DNA of 64,000 nucleotides from Firmicutes bacterium HGW-Firmicutes-7 (lineage in GTDB: Bacteria > Bacillota > Clostridia > Lachnospirales > Vallitaleaceae). The translations under genes and the position numbers were made by a program. Positions 1 to 8,819 of the stretch are shown one piece after another (position 1 is the first letter of the stretch; each line of letters begins with the position of its first letter). A model generated the notes under the pieces. The model saw nothing but the letters and a program-made list of their open reading frames with translations, ran no database searches and was not told where the DNA came from. The DNA lies in the NCBI GenBank assembly GCA_002841375.1, contig PGZO01000001.1:62001-126000 (forward strand), given 5' to 3'.

Positions 1-2
1 TA

Positions 3-152
3 AAAACCCATACGAATAACATTCAATTAGAAAAAATGGAAACAAGCTTGAAATTAACCGTTGAGTACATTTTGGAAATTAATAAAAGCTCGTCAGGTAC
101 TGCTTGTTTTGAGCTACATGCCAGAGAAATAAACGAAGACCATGTTTTGTAA
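3..152 (+). CDS. C-terminal end of an unidentified protein, cut by the window edge
   Basis: An open frame runs in from the left edge and stops at TAA 150-152, giving 49 visible codons. The peptide ends in FELHAREINEDHVL and is hydrophilic with mixed charge, with no membrane segment or motif I recognise. It is the longest open plus-strand frame before the first repeat, and its composition looks like real protein. No function can be given. The 63 bases after the stop are AT-rich and hold no clear terminator before the foldback repeat at 216. It could be a chance frame, so confidence is modest. Confidence 0.4.
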   Translation, partial: KTHTNNIQLEKMETSLKLTVEYILEINKSSSGTACFELHAREINEDHVL

Positions 153-215
153 TATAATTGTAAACGAATTTGTCTTAAAAAATGCGAAAGTTATGCCGAA
201 ATAATAACATAGGAT

Positions 216-335
216 GGTTGTAGCGTCAAAAGTAAGTTAGTTCTAATTCTTGCACAACATATAGCGATGGTTAAAGCATCCATGCACTATATGTTGTGCA
301 AGAAAGAACAACTATATACTTTTGACACTATAACC
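216..335 (-). repeat. 120-bp foldback (MITE-like) repeat, copy 1, inverted relative to copies 2 and 3
   Basis: Almost the whole unit is one imperfect inverted repeat: arms of about 49 bases that end in GGTTGTAGCGTCAAAAGTA and the complementary form, around a loop of about 20 bases. The innermost stem pairs TTGCACAACATATAG with its complement perfectly. The reverse complement of this copy differs from copy 3 (3470-3589) at about 2 of 120 positions, so the copies are recent. It contains no open reading frame. It ends 35 bases before the start codon of the SLH gene. A non-autonomous transposable element is the best explanation. A TTGACA lies in its right end, but no convincing -10 box follows. 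Confidence 0.85.
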
Positions 336-370
336 AAAGGATAAAAGAGAAATCTATATTGGAGGCCTTT

Positions 371-3337
371 ATGAGAAGAAATATATTAGCAATGGCAATG
401 GTCGTGATTTTATTGGTACATAGTGTATATTTGATTTACGGAGCAACAGATTCAAGTGTATTATCTGAACCAGTAAGTGGTATTTATACCGCGAGAGCTA
501 CAGGAAACAATATTATTAACAACCTACGCTTTGCAGACCTTCAGGCTTCTCATTGGGCAAAAGAGCCAATTACAAGATTAGGTGCCCTTGAGATTATAAA
601 AGGTGATTCTAACGGAAGATACAGGCCAAACAGTTCAGTATCAAAAGAAGAAGCACTCGCACTATTGGTTAGAATGATTGGACGGGAAGAAGATGCAATT
701 CGTGCTGCACAGCAGTTGGATGCAGGAAATGAAACGAACGAGTCGTTAAATACCATATGGTCAAGAGGCTATATGAATATAGCGAATAAAATTGGCCTAA
801 TCACAGCAGCAGAATATAGAGATGCTATCTCAGAGGATCAAGGCACCTTAGATCCTACTTCAAGTTTCATAAGACAAAATCCAGTAACAAGAGAACAAAT
901 TGCAAAGTGGATTGTTCAGGCAGTAGGCACCATCAAACCAGAACAATTGAGTCCTGTTTATACACAACAGGCTATTTTCAATTATACTGATTGGAATAAT
1001 ATGGATGCTCAGTATACGCCATATATAGAAGCAGTTACGATAGGCAAAATCATGGTGGGAAGTGGTGGCAGATTTCAACCAAAGTCTTCATTAACCAGAG
1101 CTGAACTCGCACAGGTTCTTAAGAATATGGATAAGATCCTTTATGAAACGATGACGATTGAACAAAAGGGTGGATTTGTTGGCGCTATTACAGATACGAA
1201 TGTAATTGACCCTATTACCGGTACAGCTATACGATCCTTCTTAATTCGTAATAATGAAGGAGGCGTTGATCAGCTAGACTATGAGTATAAAAAGAATGCA
1301 ACAAACCAAATAGCTACGAAGGATGCACCAGTGTATCAAAATGGTGCTGTAAATAGCATGCTTTCTCTAAAGGAAGGCGAGGCAATAGAGTATTTAGTTG
1401 ATCAAGAAACAAATGAACTGCTTTATGTATATAGTAAGGGGAACCCATCCCCGGAGAAGGTGACTGGTATATTGCAACCCGTTACGGATCTTGATAAGGG
1501 CCAAATTACAATTAAGACAACAGCTGGAGCGCTATTTACTTATTCGTTAAGCGGTAGCCTTTATGATGCGGTTAATAATACAGTAAATATTAATGGCATA
1601 GTATACACACCAGAAAAAGCACCGGTAAGCTCATCTGTTAAATTAACATTGGTTAATTCAATCGTTACAGAGATTAGCTTACTTGGAACTGAAACTGTGT
1701 ATTCTGAAGTAAGTGGTATTGTTAAGGATAATAACACTGCTTTTTCCTATATTACAATAATTGATTGGAATGGAAATGAAGTTACTAAAAACTATAGAAA
1801 AACCAGTGTTGAGGTTGAAAAGCAGAATTATTATGATGAATCAGATGAAATTGGTTACATTGATCAAATGTTCCCTGATTATAGATTTGATGAAAAGGAC
1901 AGTGGTGTTGAAGAGATTGAGGTTGGCGACATCGTACACATGAGAATAGACCCAACGAATAAAGACTATGTGGCAGCTATTAGTGCTAAGACAAATTATG
2001 TTGTTAAGTATGGAACGGTTAAAGATATTTCTTATAAAGGTGCAGAAGGTGCAAATATCATCATTACATATGATGACTTATCAATTGACACATTTGCAAT
2101 ACCTTCAACTTTGCCAGTATTAAAATCAGGAAAAAATGTAGGGTTATTAAACTTACTACCAGGTGATGTCGTTAGAATGCTCGTGAACCAAGCAGTAATC
2201 GAACCAGGGAATGTAAGAGAATCGGTCAAGGAGCTAATTATTGATCAATATGGAAATGAAGTGGCTAATGTATATAAAGGTGAAATGGGCACCATTAATA
2301 AGCAACAAAGAAAAGTAACTTTGAATAGTACATATGAATTGACCTCTTTAGGATGGGGAAGTTATGCGCCGGCAAAATCTTTAGATATATCAGCAGCAAA
2401 TGTTGAATATTTCCAAGGAGGCAAACAAATTTCTTTAGAATATGCGGAGAAATATTTAACCCAGGATAGCATAGAAGTATATGTGGTAACTTCTCAGTAC
2501 TATGGTACAGAAAAGGTGGAGAAAATTACTTTTAGAGAAGGAAGAGATTCTGTATTATCGCCAAGTAATGTGACGTATTCCAATGGACAAGATAAGATGA
2601 AACTTTTATCAGAAAGTGGTACAATAGCTATGGACTCAGGGACTATTGTCATAAAAAATGGTAAGCTGGTACAAGCAGGAAATGTTATTGCGCCAGATTA
2701 TGCCCAGGTTATATTAAATGGGGGTTCTAGTGCTGCGATTGTAAATATAGAACCAGAACCTAATAACGATGCTGTTTCAGTGTTTAGAGGAAGAATACAG
2801 GGAATCAAAAAAGGGGAATCCTTCCAAGTACAGTCTCATTCAGTGCTAATGGACACGGAATGGATTTATTCGCCAATACCAAGGATTTATAACATAACAA
2901 GAAATACACAAATCTATGATGAAGATGGATTCGTATCTTTTGATGATTTTATAGATTATTCAGACATATCAAAGGTAGACGAAGTATATACTATTATTGC
3001 AGAAGGGACTAATGCAAGTTATGTTGTGAAAAATCCATATGCTACAGAAGGCGTAAAAGGGCAAATATATGAAGTGGAAGATGGCTCCATTATGATAAAG
3101 GATGCATTAGTGTATTCCTCAACTACAAATAAATGGTCAAATTTAAGCTTGAAGAATAATTATGCGGAAATTAATACCTTTATCAATTCAGTGATTATTA
3201 AGAATAATAAAGTAATTGAAGTGGATGATCTTAAGATTGGCGACAATATTAAAATCATGACAACTGAAGATTTGTCTAAGAAGCTTTTATTAACTTCTGA
3301 AAGAGATGTTGACGGATATATTATTTTCGTAGAATAA
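371..3337 (+). CDS. large exported SLH-domain surface protein
   Basis: The product has 988 residues. It begins with a signal peptide (MRRN, then a hydrophobic stretch to about residue 24). At least two S-layer-homology repeats follow, at about residues 53-107 (FADLQASHWAKEPITRLGA and the following GRYRPNSSVSKEEA) and about 203-258 (GRFQPKSSLTRAELAQVL). SLH repeats bind pyruvylated secondary wall polymer, so the protein should sit on the cell surface. The remaining 700 residues are beta-rich, Asn/Thr-rich and repetitive, with no catalytic motif that I recognise. The ATG at 371 was chosen because GGAGG (361-365) precedes it at good spacing; the TTG at 359 lies upstream of that site. Inverted copies of the 120-bp repeat flank the gene. 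A structural S-layer or adhesin role is inference. Confidence 0.85.
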   Translation: MRRNILAMAMVVILLVHSVYLIYGATDSSVLSEPVSGIYTARATGNNIINNLRFADLQASHWAKEPITRLGALEIIKGDSNGRYRPNSSVSKEEALALLVRMIGREEDAIRAAQQLDAGNETNESLNTIWSRGYMNIANKIGLITAAEYRDAISEDQGTLDPTSSFIRQNPVTREQIAKWIVQAVGTIKPEQLSPVYTQQAIFNYTDWNNMDAQYTPYIEAVTIGKIMVGSGGRFQPKSSLTRAELAQVLKNMDKILYETMTIEQKGGFVGAITDTNVIDPITGTAIRSFLIRNNEGGVDQLDYEYKKNATNQIATKDAPVYQNGAVNSMLSLKEGEAIEYLVDQETNELLYVYSKGNPSPEKVTGILQPVTDLDKGQITIKTTAGALFTYSLSGSLYDAVNNTVNINGIVYTPEKAPVSSSVKLTLVNSIVTEISLLGTETVYSEVSGIVKDNNTAFSYITIIDWNGNEVTKNYRKTSVEVEKQNYYDESDEIGYIDQMFPDYRFDEKDSGVEEIEVGDIVHMRIDPTNKDYVAAISAKTNYVVKYGTVKDISYKGAEGANIIITYDDLSIDTFAIPSTLPVLKSGKNVGLLNLLPGDVVRMLVNQAVIEPGNVRESVKELIIDQYGNEVANVYKGEMGTINKQQRKVTLNSTYELTSLGWGSYAPAKSLDISAANVEYFQGGKQISLEYAEKYLTQDSIEVYVVTSQYYGTEKVEKITFREGRDSVLSPSNVTYSNGQDKMKLLSESGTIAMDSGTIVIKNGKLVQAGNVIAPDYAQVILNGGSSAAIVNIEPEPNNDAVSVFRGRIQGIKKGESFQVQSHSVLMDTEWIYSPIPRIYNITRNTQIYDEDGFVSFDDFIDYSDISKVDEVYTIIAEGTNASYVVKNPYATEGVKGQIYEVEDGSIMIKDALVYSSTTNKWSNLSLKNNYAEINTFINSVIIKNNKVIEVDDLKIGDNIKIMTTEDLSKKLLLTSERDVDGYIIFVE

Positions 3338-3344
3338 AGAATAT

Positions 3345-3465
3345 GGTTATAGTGTCAAAAGTATATAGTTGTTCTTTTCTTGCACAACATATAGTGCATG
3401 GATGCTTTAGCCATCGCTATATGTTGTGTAAGAATTAGAACTAACTTACTTTTGAGGCTACAACC
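3345..3465 (+). repeat. 120-bp foldback (MITE-like) repeat, copy 2
   Basis: It starts 7 bases after the stop codon of the SLH gene, with GGTTATAGTGTCAAAAGTA, and ends with GAGGCTACAACC. Relative to copy 3 it has one inserted T and one A/G change. It folds into the same long hairpin and lies opposite in orientation to copy 1. As RNA downstream of the SLH gene it could also act as a transcription stop or an RNA-stabilising hairpin, although no T-run follows. Confidence 0.85.
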
Positions 3466-3469
3466 ATAT

Positions 3470-3589
3470 GGTTATAGTGTCAAAAGTATATAGTTGTTCT
3501 TTCTTGCACAACATATAGTGCATGGATGCTTTAACCATCGCTATATGTTGTGTAAGAATTAGAACTAACTTACTTTTGAGGCTACAACC
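3470..3589 (+). repeat. 120-bp foldback (MITE-like) repeat, copy 3
   Basis: This copy is in direct tandem with copy 2, separated only by ATAT. Short AT-rich junctions (ATAT before it, ATTAT after it) suggest insertion at a TA- or AT-type target. It is nearly identical to copy 2 and to the reverse complement of copy 1. Confidence 0.85.
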
Positions 3590-3594
3590 ATTAT

Positions 3595-3616
3595 GGTTAT
3601 AGTGTCAAAAGTATAT
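3595..3616 (+). repeat. remnant of a fourth foldback repeat copy
   Basis: The first 22 bases match the start of copies 2 and 3 (GGTTATAGTGTCAAAAGTA then TAT), after which the similarity stops abruptly. It follows copy 3 by 5 bases, so the array 3345-3616 holds two full units and one truncated unit. Confidence 0.75.
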
Positions 3617-3677
3617 CGCTTTTCTAAAATACTTATATATATAAAATTAGCTAGAAAATAAAGAAAGAGGTGATATT

Positions 3678-5186
3678 ATGAGAAGAACTTTAGGGATTGT
3701 TTTATGCGTTTCTTTAATAATGGTTTCATTTGTTTCTATTTCTCATGCAGATGATGGCGGAGAAATGGGTTATTCAGGTGGAATTTCTGAGGGAACAAAT
3801 TTACCGTATACAATGGACAAGTATGTTGATTCTAAGATTAAAAAACAAACAGTATTTGATTATCGTGAAATGGTTTTTCTAACAGGAGAACCAATTGAAT
3901 GTATTGGAACTATTACTGTTGTTAAAGGTACAGTAGATTATATTAAGTCGCCAAGTGGTACATATAAAGAAACTTATACGATTAAAGCAAGTGACGCAGA
4001 AGGCACTACAATAATAAGTAGAGTCCTAAACTTTACAACTTCTTATCGAGTTAAAGAAGGGGAGTTTAAGAGACAAATTGTCCGAAATTCACAGATTACA
4101 AAATGGACAGAATCTATCATAACACCAGAAGAAACCTATACGCTAAACAGTGATGCATCTACCTATTCAAAGTCTTCAATTGAAGATATGACACCTGGAG
4201 TTAGCTATTATGATACAGTGATTTCTTATAATGCGCGTTATAGTACAAGTGAAGATGAGGATCTTGTTTCTATGGTAAGTGGAAATATATATGGCTATTC
4301 ACAGCCGTGGTCAAAAGTGGAAGCGCAAAACTTGAGAATGGAGATTTCTGGTGATGGTGGTCTAACCTTCGATACGGTAGTAGAATTAAAACCTGTATTA
4401 GAAGCGAAAAAAACTTTGTATTATGACGAAACCAATCCTTATCCAATTAGTTTTGGAGGAAGTTTTAACCAAAGGCTTGAGAGAGAATCAACGTTATCCT
4501 ACAATATAATATCATCAAGTAAAACGTTGAGTAGTAAAAAGAAGAAAGGAAGCATTTTGATTTCCCCAGCGAATAATATTGAAAAGCTACCAATTTCAGA
4601 AAATTTAGATTTTCTAACGGGTCATTGGGCAGAGGAAGATGTTAAGAAAATGTATAGTATGGAAATTTTTACAGAGACACCTAACACGGGAATGCAGTAC
4701 CAAGCGATGCATAGGGGAGATTTTGTAAAAGCTTTATGCTTGGCTATGGATATCAGCACCGAAAAATATGAAAAGATTACGAGAACTTCACCTCAGATAT
4801 TTGCAGATGTGCCTACAACCCATCCGCTATATAAATATATTATGGCAGCCTATGATGCGAAGCTTATAAAGGGTATTGGGACTAGCTTCGACATTGCCGT
4901 TCCAATTACAAGGCAAGAGGCCTTTACTATTTATGTAAGAGTAATAGGCTTAGAGCGACTTGGGGTCACTGATAGCCCACAGACACCGTTTGTTGATGAT
5001 AAAATGATTTCTCCCTGGGCAAAGAAAGAAATCATGGCAGGCTTTAAGTTAGGAATTATTAAAGGTGATGCGCAAGGTAGGGTGCTACCTACTCAATGGA
5101 TTTCAAAAGCAGAGGCAGCAGCAATTATTAATAGGCTTGTCGATTATCTAAGAGAAGAAATTTCCTTAGATTATAGAAATTACTAA
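3678..5186 (+). CDS. exported protein with three C-terminal SLH repeats
   Basis: The product has 502 residues. It has an N-terminal signal peptide ending near SISHA (about residue 24) and a beta-rich middle of about 280 residues with no family that I recognise. The C-terminus carries three SLH repeats at about residues 312-370 (GHWAEEDVKK), 373-425 (FADVPTTHPLYKYIMAAYD) and 435-492 (SPWAKKEIM, then GDAQGRVLP). The SLH block suggests non-covalent attachment to the cell wall. The start is fixed by AGAGGTGAT just before ATG 3678. It follows the repeat array and precedes the S41 protease by 48 bases in the same direction, so the two may be co-transcribed. A role in the cell envelope is inferred from export and SLH only. 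Confidence 0.85.
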   Translation: MRRTLGIVLCVSLIMVSFVSISHADDGGEMGYSGGISEGTNLPYTMDKYVDSKIKKQTVFDYREMVFLTGEPIECIGTITVVKGTVDYIKSPSGTYKETYTIKASDAEGTTIISRVLNFTTSYRVKEGEFKRQIVRNSQITKWTESIITPEETYTLNSDASTYSKSSIEDMTPGVSYYDTVISYNARYSTSEDEDLVSMVSGNIYGYSQPWSKVEAQNLRMEISGDGGLTFDTVVELKPVLEAKKTLYYDETNPYPISFGGSFNQRLERESTLSYNIISSSKTLSSKKKKGSILISPANNIEKLPISENLDFLTGHWAEEDVKKMYSMEIFTETPNTGMQYQAMHRGDFVKALCLAMDISTEKYEKITRTSPQIFADVPTTHPLYKYIMAAYDAKLIKGIGTSFDIAVPITRQEAFTIYVRVIGLERLGVTDSPQTPFVDDKMISPWAKKEIMAGFKLGIIKGDAQGRVLPTQWISKAEAAAIINRLVDYLREEISLDYRNY

Positions 5187-5234
5187 GTAAGTTAAGTAAA
5201 TAAAATAATTGAAGAAAAGCGGAGGTATTTTTAA

Positions 5235-6635
5235 ATGAAAAAGATTATTATGGTCCTTGCGGTACTTATTATGCTTAGCACGCCAATGGCAAGTAGCTAT
5301 GCCCAGGCTGATGTTACAGTACAAACGAACGTGGAATATGAAAAAATGTTTAAAGAGGTAATGGAGTTTTTGCGTGAGTCTTACGTGGAGGGAGATAAGC
5401 TTACAGATAAACAACTTTTTGAGGCTGCTATGAAAGGGATGTTTAATGAATTAGATGCTTATTCTGAATTTATGACACCCGAAGAGAGCGAACAATTTGT
5501 TAAATCCTTAAATTCAAATTATGTTGGTATTGGCGTACAACTTTCAACGGTTGGAGATTATATTGGAATCACCAAAGTATTTAAGGGCTCTCCAGCATTA
5601 GCAGCAGGCGTTGAAACAGGAGACTATTTTGTTAATGTTGATGGAGTAGATGTAAAAGGTTACTCATCTAAAAAATTATTAGATTTGGTACTAGGAGAAG
5701 AAGGTACGAATGTGAAGATTACCTTTGGAAGAGGCGGATCGACGTATAATGTGAATATTAAAAGAGCTTTAATATCAATTCCTACAGTTGAATCTGTAAA
5801 AGTAACGGATTTATATGAAGATTTAAATTCTGAAGAAGAGGCGCAAATAGCGTATATTTCTATATCAAGCTTTTCAAAAAATACGGGCACAGAATTTGAA
5901 GGTGCAATAGAAGAAGCAAAAACAGCCGGAGCTAAATACCTTATTTTGGATATGAGAAACAATAGTGGTGGCTATGTATCAACTGCTGTAAAAGTTTCCC
6001 AAAGTATAGTTCCTAAAGGTGGAATTGTTCACTTTGTTAATTCAAATGGAATTGTTGTTGATCATACTTCAACACTTGAAAGTGCTCCATTTGAGATTGT
6101 AGTATTAGTGAATGAATATAGTGCTTCTGCTACCGAATTTGTAGCTGCAGCAATACAAGAATCAAATGCGGGAAAAATTGTTGGAGAAAGAACTTATGGA
6201 AAAGGTGTTGCACAGTACTCTATACCTTATGGCCAAGATTATACGATTAAATTAACGATGGAAGAATTTTTTACTAGAGATTACAATAAAATTAATCATA
6301 TAGGTGTTAAGCCAGATTATTTTGTTGAAATACCTGATTATATTATCGGAGATGCGAAATACTATTTATATGATAATCTTGATGGTGTTACACAGGTAGA
6401 AAAGGTATTAGACTTTTTGGGTTATGATGTAGGTACACCAGATGCCAATTATGACATGAAGACATTTAATGCAGTAAAGAAATTCCAAATTGACAATGGA
6501 TTATATGGCTATGGGATTTGTGATTTTACAACACAAACTAAGCTAAATGAAGTCATGATTAAATCTATTGAAAAAAATGACCCACAATTTAATAAGGCTA
6601 TCCAGTTAATTTTGGGCAAAATACATAAAAAATAA
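5235..6635 (+). CDS. S41 family C-terminal processing peptidase with PDZ and peptidoglycan-binding domains
   Basis: The product has 466 residues. Order: signal peptide (to SSYA, about residue 23), N-terminal helical part, PDZ domain (about 95-180), S41 serine-protease core (about 190-355) and a C-terminal peptidoglycan-binding-like domain (about 395-455, FNAVKKFQIDNGLYG). The Ser/Lys dyad is visible: Ser298 in EYSASATE and Lys323 in RTYGKG, with the 25-residue spacing of the family. CtpA/CtpB enzymes cleave exported proteins near their C-termini; in Bacillus CtpB acts in sporulation signalling. An AGCGGAGGT site precedes ATG 5235. Next to two SLH proteins it may process envelope or spore proteins, but the substrate is unknown. 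Confidence 0.92.
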   Translation: MKKIIMVLAVLIMLSTPMASSYAQADVTVQTNVEYEKMFKEVMEFLRESYVEGDKLTDKQLFEAAMKGMFNELDAYSEFMTPEESEQFVKSLNSNYVGIGVQLSTVGDYIGITKVFKGSPALAAGVETGDYFVNVDGVDVKGYSSKKLLDLVLGEEGTNVKITFGRGGSTYNVNIKRALISIPTVESVKVTDLYEDLNSEEEAQIAYISISSFSKNTGTEFEGAIEEAKTAGAKYLILDMRNNSGGYVSTAVKVSQSIVPKGGIVHFVNSNGIVVDHTSTLESAPFEIVVLVNEYSASATEFVAAAIQESNAGKIVGERTYGKGVAQYSIPYGQDYTIKLTMEEFFTRDYNKINHIGVKPDYFVEIPDYIIGDAKYYLYDNLDGVTQVEKVLDFLGYDVGTPDANYDMKTFNAVKKFQIDNGLYGYGICDFTTQTKLNEVMIKSIEKNDPQFNKAIQLILGKIHKK

Positions 6636-6756
6636 TTAATAGCTTGACTTATAATGAGACTAATAATAAACTATAGAAGTTGTATTTTTATAAATGGAAC
6701 AACTACGTAAAATATGAACTTAATAATAATTCAAATATATGTGAGGTAAACACGCA

Positions 6757-8355
6757 ATGGAGACAAAGTACATTTTCGTTACAGGTGGAGTTGTATCAGG
6801 ATTAGGAAAAGGTATTACGGCAGCGTCTTTAGGAAGACTGCTTAAGGCACGAGGAAAGAAAGTTACCATTCAGAAGTTCGATCCCTATATTAATATTGAT
6901 CCAGGTACAATGAGTCCATATCAACACGGCGAAGTGTTTGTAACTGAAGATGGCGCAGAAACAGATCTTGACTTAGGACATTACGAAAGGTTTGTTGATG
7001 AAAATTTAGGTCAATACAGTAATGTAACAACAGGTAAGGTATATTGGACAGTACTCAATAAGGAAAGAAAAGGTGAGTTCCTAGGAGCAACTGTACAAGT
7101 AATCCCTCATATTACGAATGCAATTAAAGATAGAATATACCGCGCTGGTAAAAGTGTTCAATCTGACATAGTAATTACTGAAATTGGCGGCACTGTCGGT
7201 GATATTGAAAGCTTGCCCTTTTTAGAAGCTATAAGACAAGTTGCCTCTGATGTAGGAAAAGAAAATGTGATATATATGCATGTTACTTTAATTCCCTTCC
7301 TAAAAGCTTCTCAAGAAATGAAAACGAAACCTACGCAACACTCTGTAAAGGAACTCAGATCCATCGGAATTCAGCCTGATATATTGGTTTGTAGAACGGA
7401 ACAGCCATTGTCTGAGGATATGAAGGAAAAAATGGGATTGTTTTGTAGTGTAGATAAAGAGTGTGTTATTCAAAATTTAGATGCTGCATCTTTGTATGAA
7501 GTTCCGTTAATGTTAGAAAAGGAAGGTCTTGCAAAAATCGTTTGTAAAAGACTTGGTATGAAATGTACGATTCCTGATTTGACTGAATGGGAAGAAATGT
7601 TAGAAAAAGAAAGAGCTCGTAAAAATCAAGTTAAAATCGCACTTGTTGGTAAGTATGTTGAGCTTCATGATGCGTATATTTCTATTGTAGAATCGTTATA
7701 TCATGCTGGTATTTTTCATGAAACTTATGTTGAAGTATTGTGGATTAATGCAGAAGAGGTAACTTGCAATAATGTGAATAAGCTTCTAAGTGAGGCAGAT
7801 GGTATTTTGGTGCCTGGAGGCTTTGGTGATCGTGGTATTGAGGGTAAGATTTGTGCTACTAATTTTGCAAGAGTAAATAAAATTCCATTTTTTGGAATTT
7901 GTTTAGGTATGCAATGTGCGGTTATTGAGTATTCAAGGAATGTATTAGGCTTAACAGATGCACATAGTTCTGAGCTGGATCCAGATACGCTTCATCCTGT
8001 AATTGATTTAATGCCAGAGCAAAAGGATATTGATGGACTTGGTGGTACGATGAGATTGGGTGCATACCCTTGTAAAGTAGAGAAGGATTCTTTCGCATTT
8101 GATGCATATAAGGAAGAGCTTATTTATGAAAGACACAGACATAGATATGAATTCAATAATGAATATAGAGAAGACTTAGTGAAACAAGGTATGAAATTTG
8201 TTGGTGTCTCACCTGATGAACGTCTTGTGGAAATGGTCGAAATAAGTGATCATCCGTGGTTCGTTGGTGTTCAGTTTCATCCAGAGTTTAAGTCTAGACC
8301 AAATCGTTGTCATCCGCTTTTTAGAGATTTTATAGGTGCAAGTATTAAAAAATAA
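6757..8355 (+). CDS. pyrG: CTP synthase
   Basis: The product has 532 residues, the normal length of the family. It makes CTP from UTP, ATP and glutamine in the cytoplasm. The N-terminal synthetase domain carries the P-loop-like [11 protein letters not shown] (residues about 10-20). The C-terminal class I glutamine amidotransferase domain has the nucleophile Cys382 in FGICLGMQ and the HPEF motif near the end. All key residues are present. GTGAGG lies before ATG 6757. It is separated from the upstream protease by 121 bases with no obvious terminator. No attenuator-like G-run was noticed in the leader, so regulation is unclear. Confidence 0.98.
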   Translation: METKYIFVTGGVVSGLGKGITAASLGRLLKARGKKVTIQKFDPYINIDPGTMSPYQHGEVFVTEDGAETDLDLGHYERFVDENLGQYSNVTTGKVYWTVLNKERKGEFLGATVQVIPHITNAIKDRIYRAGKSVQSDIVITEIGGTVGDIESLPFLEAIRQVASDVGKENVIYMHVTLIPFLKASQEMKTKPTQHSVKELRSIGIQPDILVCRTEQPLSEDMKEKMGLFCSVDKECVIQNLDAASLYEVPLMLEKEGLAKIVCKRLGMKCTIPDLTEWEEMLEKERARKNQVKIALVGKYVELHDAYISIVESLYHAGIFHETYVEVLWINAEEVTCNNVNKLLSEADGILVPGGFGDRGIEGKICATNFARVNKIPFFGICLGMQCAVIEYSRNVLGLTDAHSSELDPDTLHPVIDLMPEQKDIDGLGGTMRLGAYPCKVEKDSFAFDAYKEELIYERHRHRYEFNNEYREDLVKQGMKFVGVSPDERLVEMVEISDHPWFVGVQFHPEFKSRPNRCHPLFRDFIGASIKK

Positions 8356-8819
8356 AAATTGGGAGCTGCTTCGTACAGAGTTTCTTAATAGGAAGGGCTA
8401 TTTTGCTGTAGATTATGTCTATGGTGAGATAGCTTTTTGTTTATTCGCATTTATTGGGTTTATTATTATGTGGAATGAGAAATGAGTATAAGCGCAAGAA
8501 ATGAGGGTTACTAAAAGGGTCAGTATTTTTATTGGGGTATGTGGTTAGGGCAAACCGATAGGGGATTCCTTCAGCCACCTATTTGCGCGTCCGTGCACAA
8601 GATGGGTGGGCACTCGCTCCTGCACGTTCTGAAGGAATCCCCTATCGGATTGCCTGTGAGAGTACGGGGGATTTTCATAAAAATACTTCGGTATAGATTT
8701 TTGGATATCTTCATGTAATTTTTGAGAGATTGAAAAAATCGACATATTTGAGAGAAAACCACAAATATGTTGCATAAATTACTTTGGTAAGTGTATAATA
8801 GTAAGAGGAGGTGAGTGAA
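8356..8819. other. non-coding stretch between pyrG and the AAA ATPase gene
   Basis: The 464 bases hold the 166-bp structured repeat described at 8522-8687. Bases 8356-8521 contain no open frame with a plausible ribosome site, and I see no strong terminator behind pyrG. Bases 8688-8805 are AT-rich and presumably carry the promoter of the ATPase gene, which I could not assign. Minus-strand frames across this stretch merely read through the repeat. Confidence 0.6.
8522..8687 (+). repeat. 166-bp structured foldback repeat, copy A
   Basis: The outer ends are short inverted repeats (AGTATTTTTAT at 8522 and ATAAAAATACT at 8677). Inside is a 106-base core (8549-8654) that is clearly more G+C-rich than its surroundings, with 26-base arms pairing at all but one position (left arm GGCAAACCGATAGGGGATTC). 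A second small stem, CCACC...GGTGG, lies in the core. Copy B (10335-10500) is the same element in inverse orientation, about 89% identical over the core. Several differences are compensatory, so the hairpin is kept. It holds no gene. It could be a MITE, a REP-like element or a structured RNA. Confidence 0.8.

Noticed and set aside
322-350. Promoter formed by the right end of foldback copy 1 (TTGACA at 322)
   Set aside because: No -10 box lies at 16-18 bases; the nearest TATAAC is only one base away from the -35 box and TATATT at 355 is too far.
3345-3616. CRISPR array
   Set aside because: Only two full units and one fragment, each 120 bases and self-complementary, separated by 4-5 bases rather than unique spacers.
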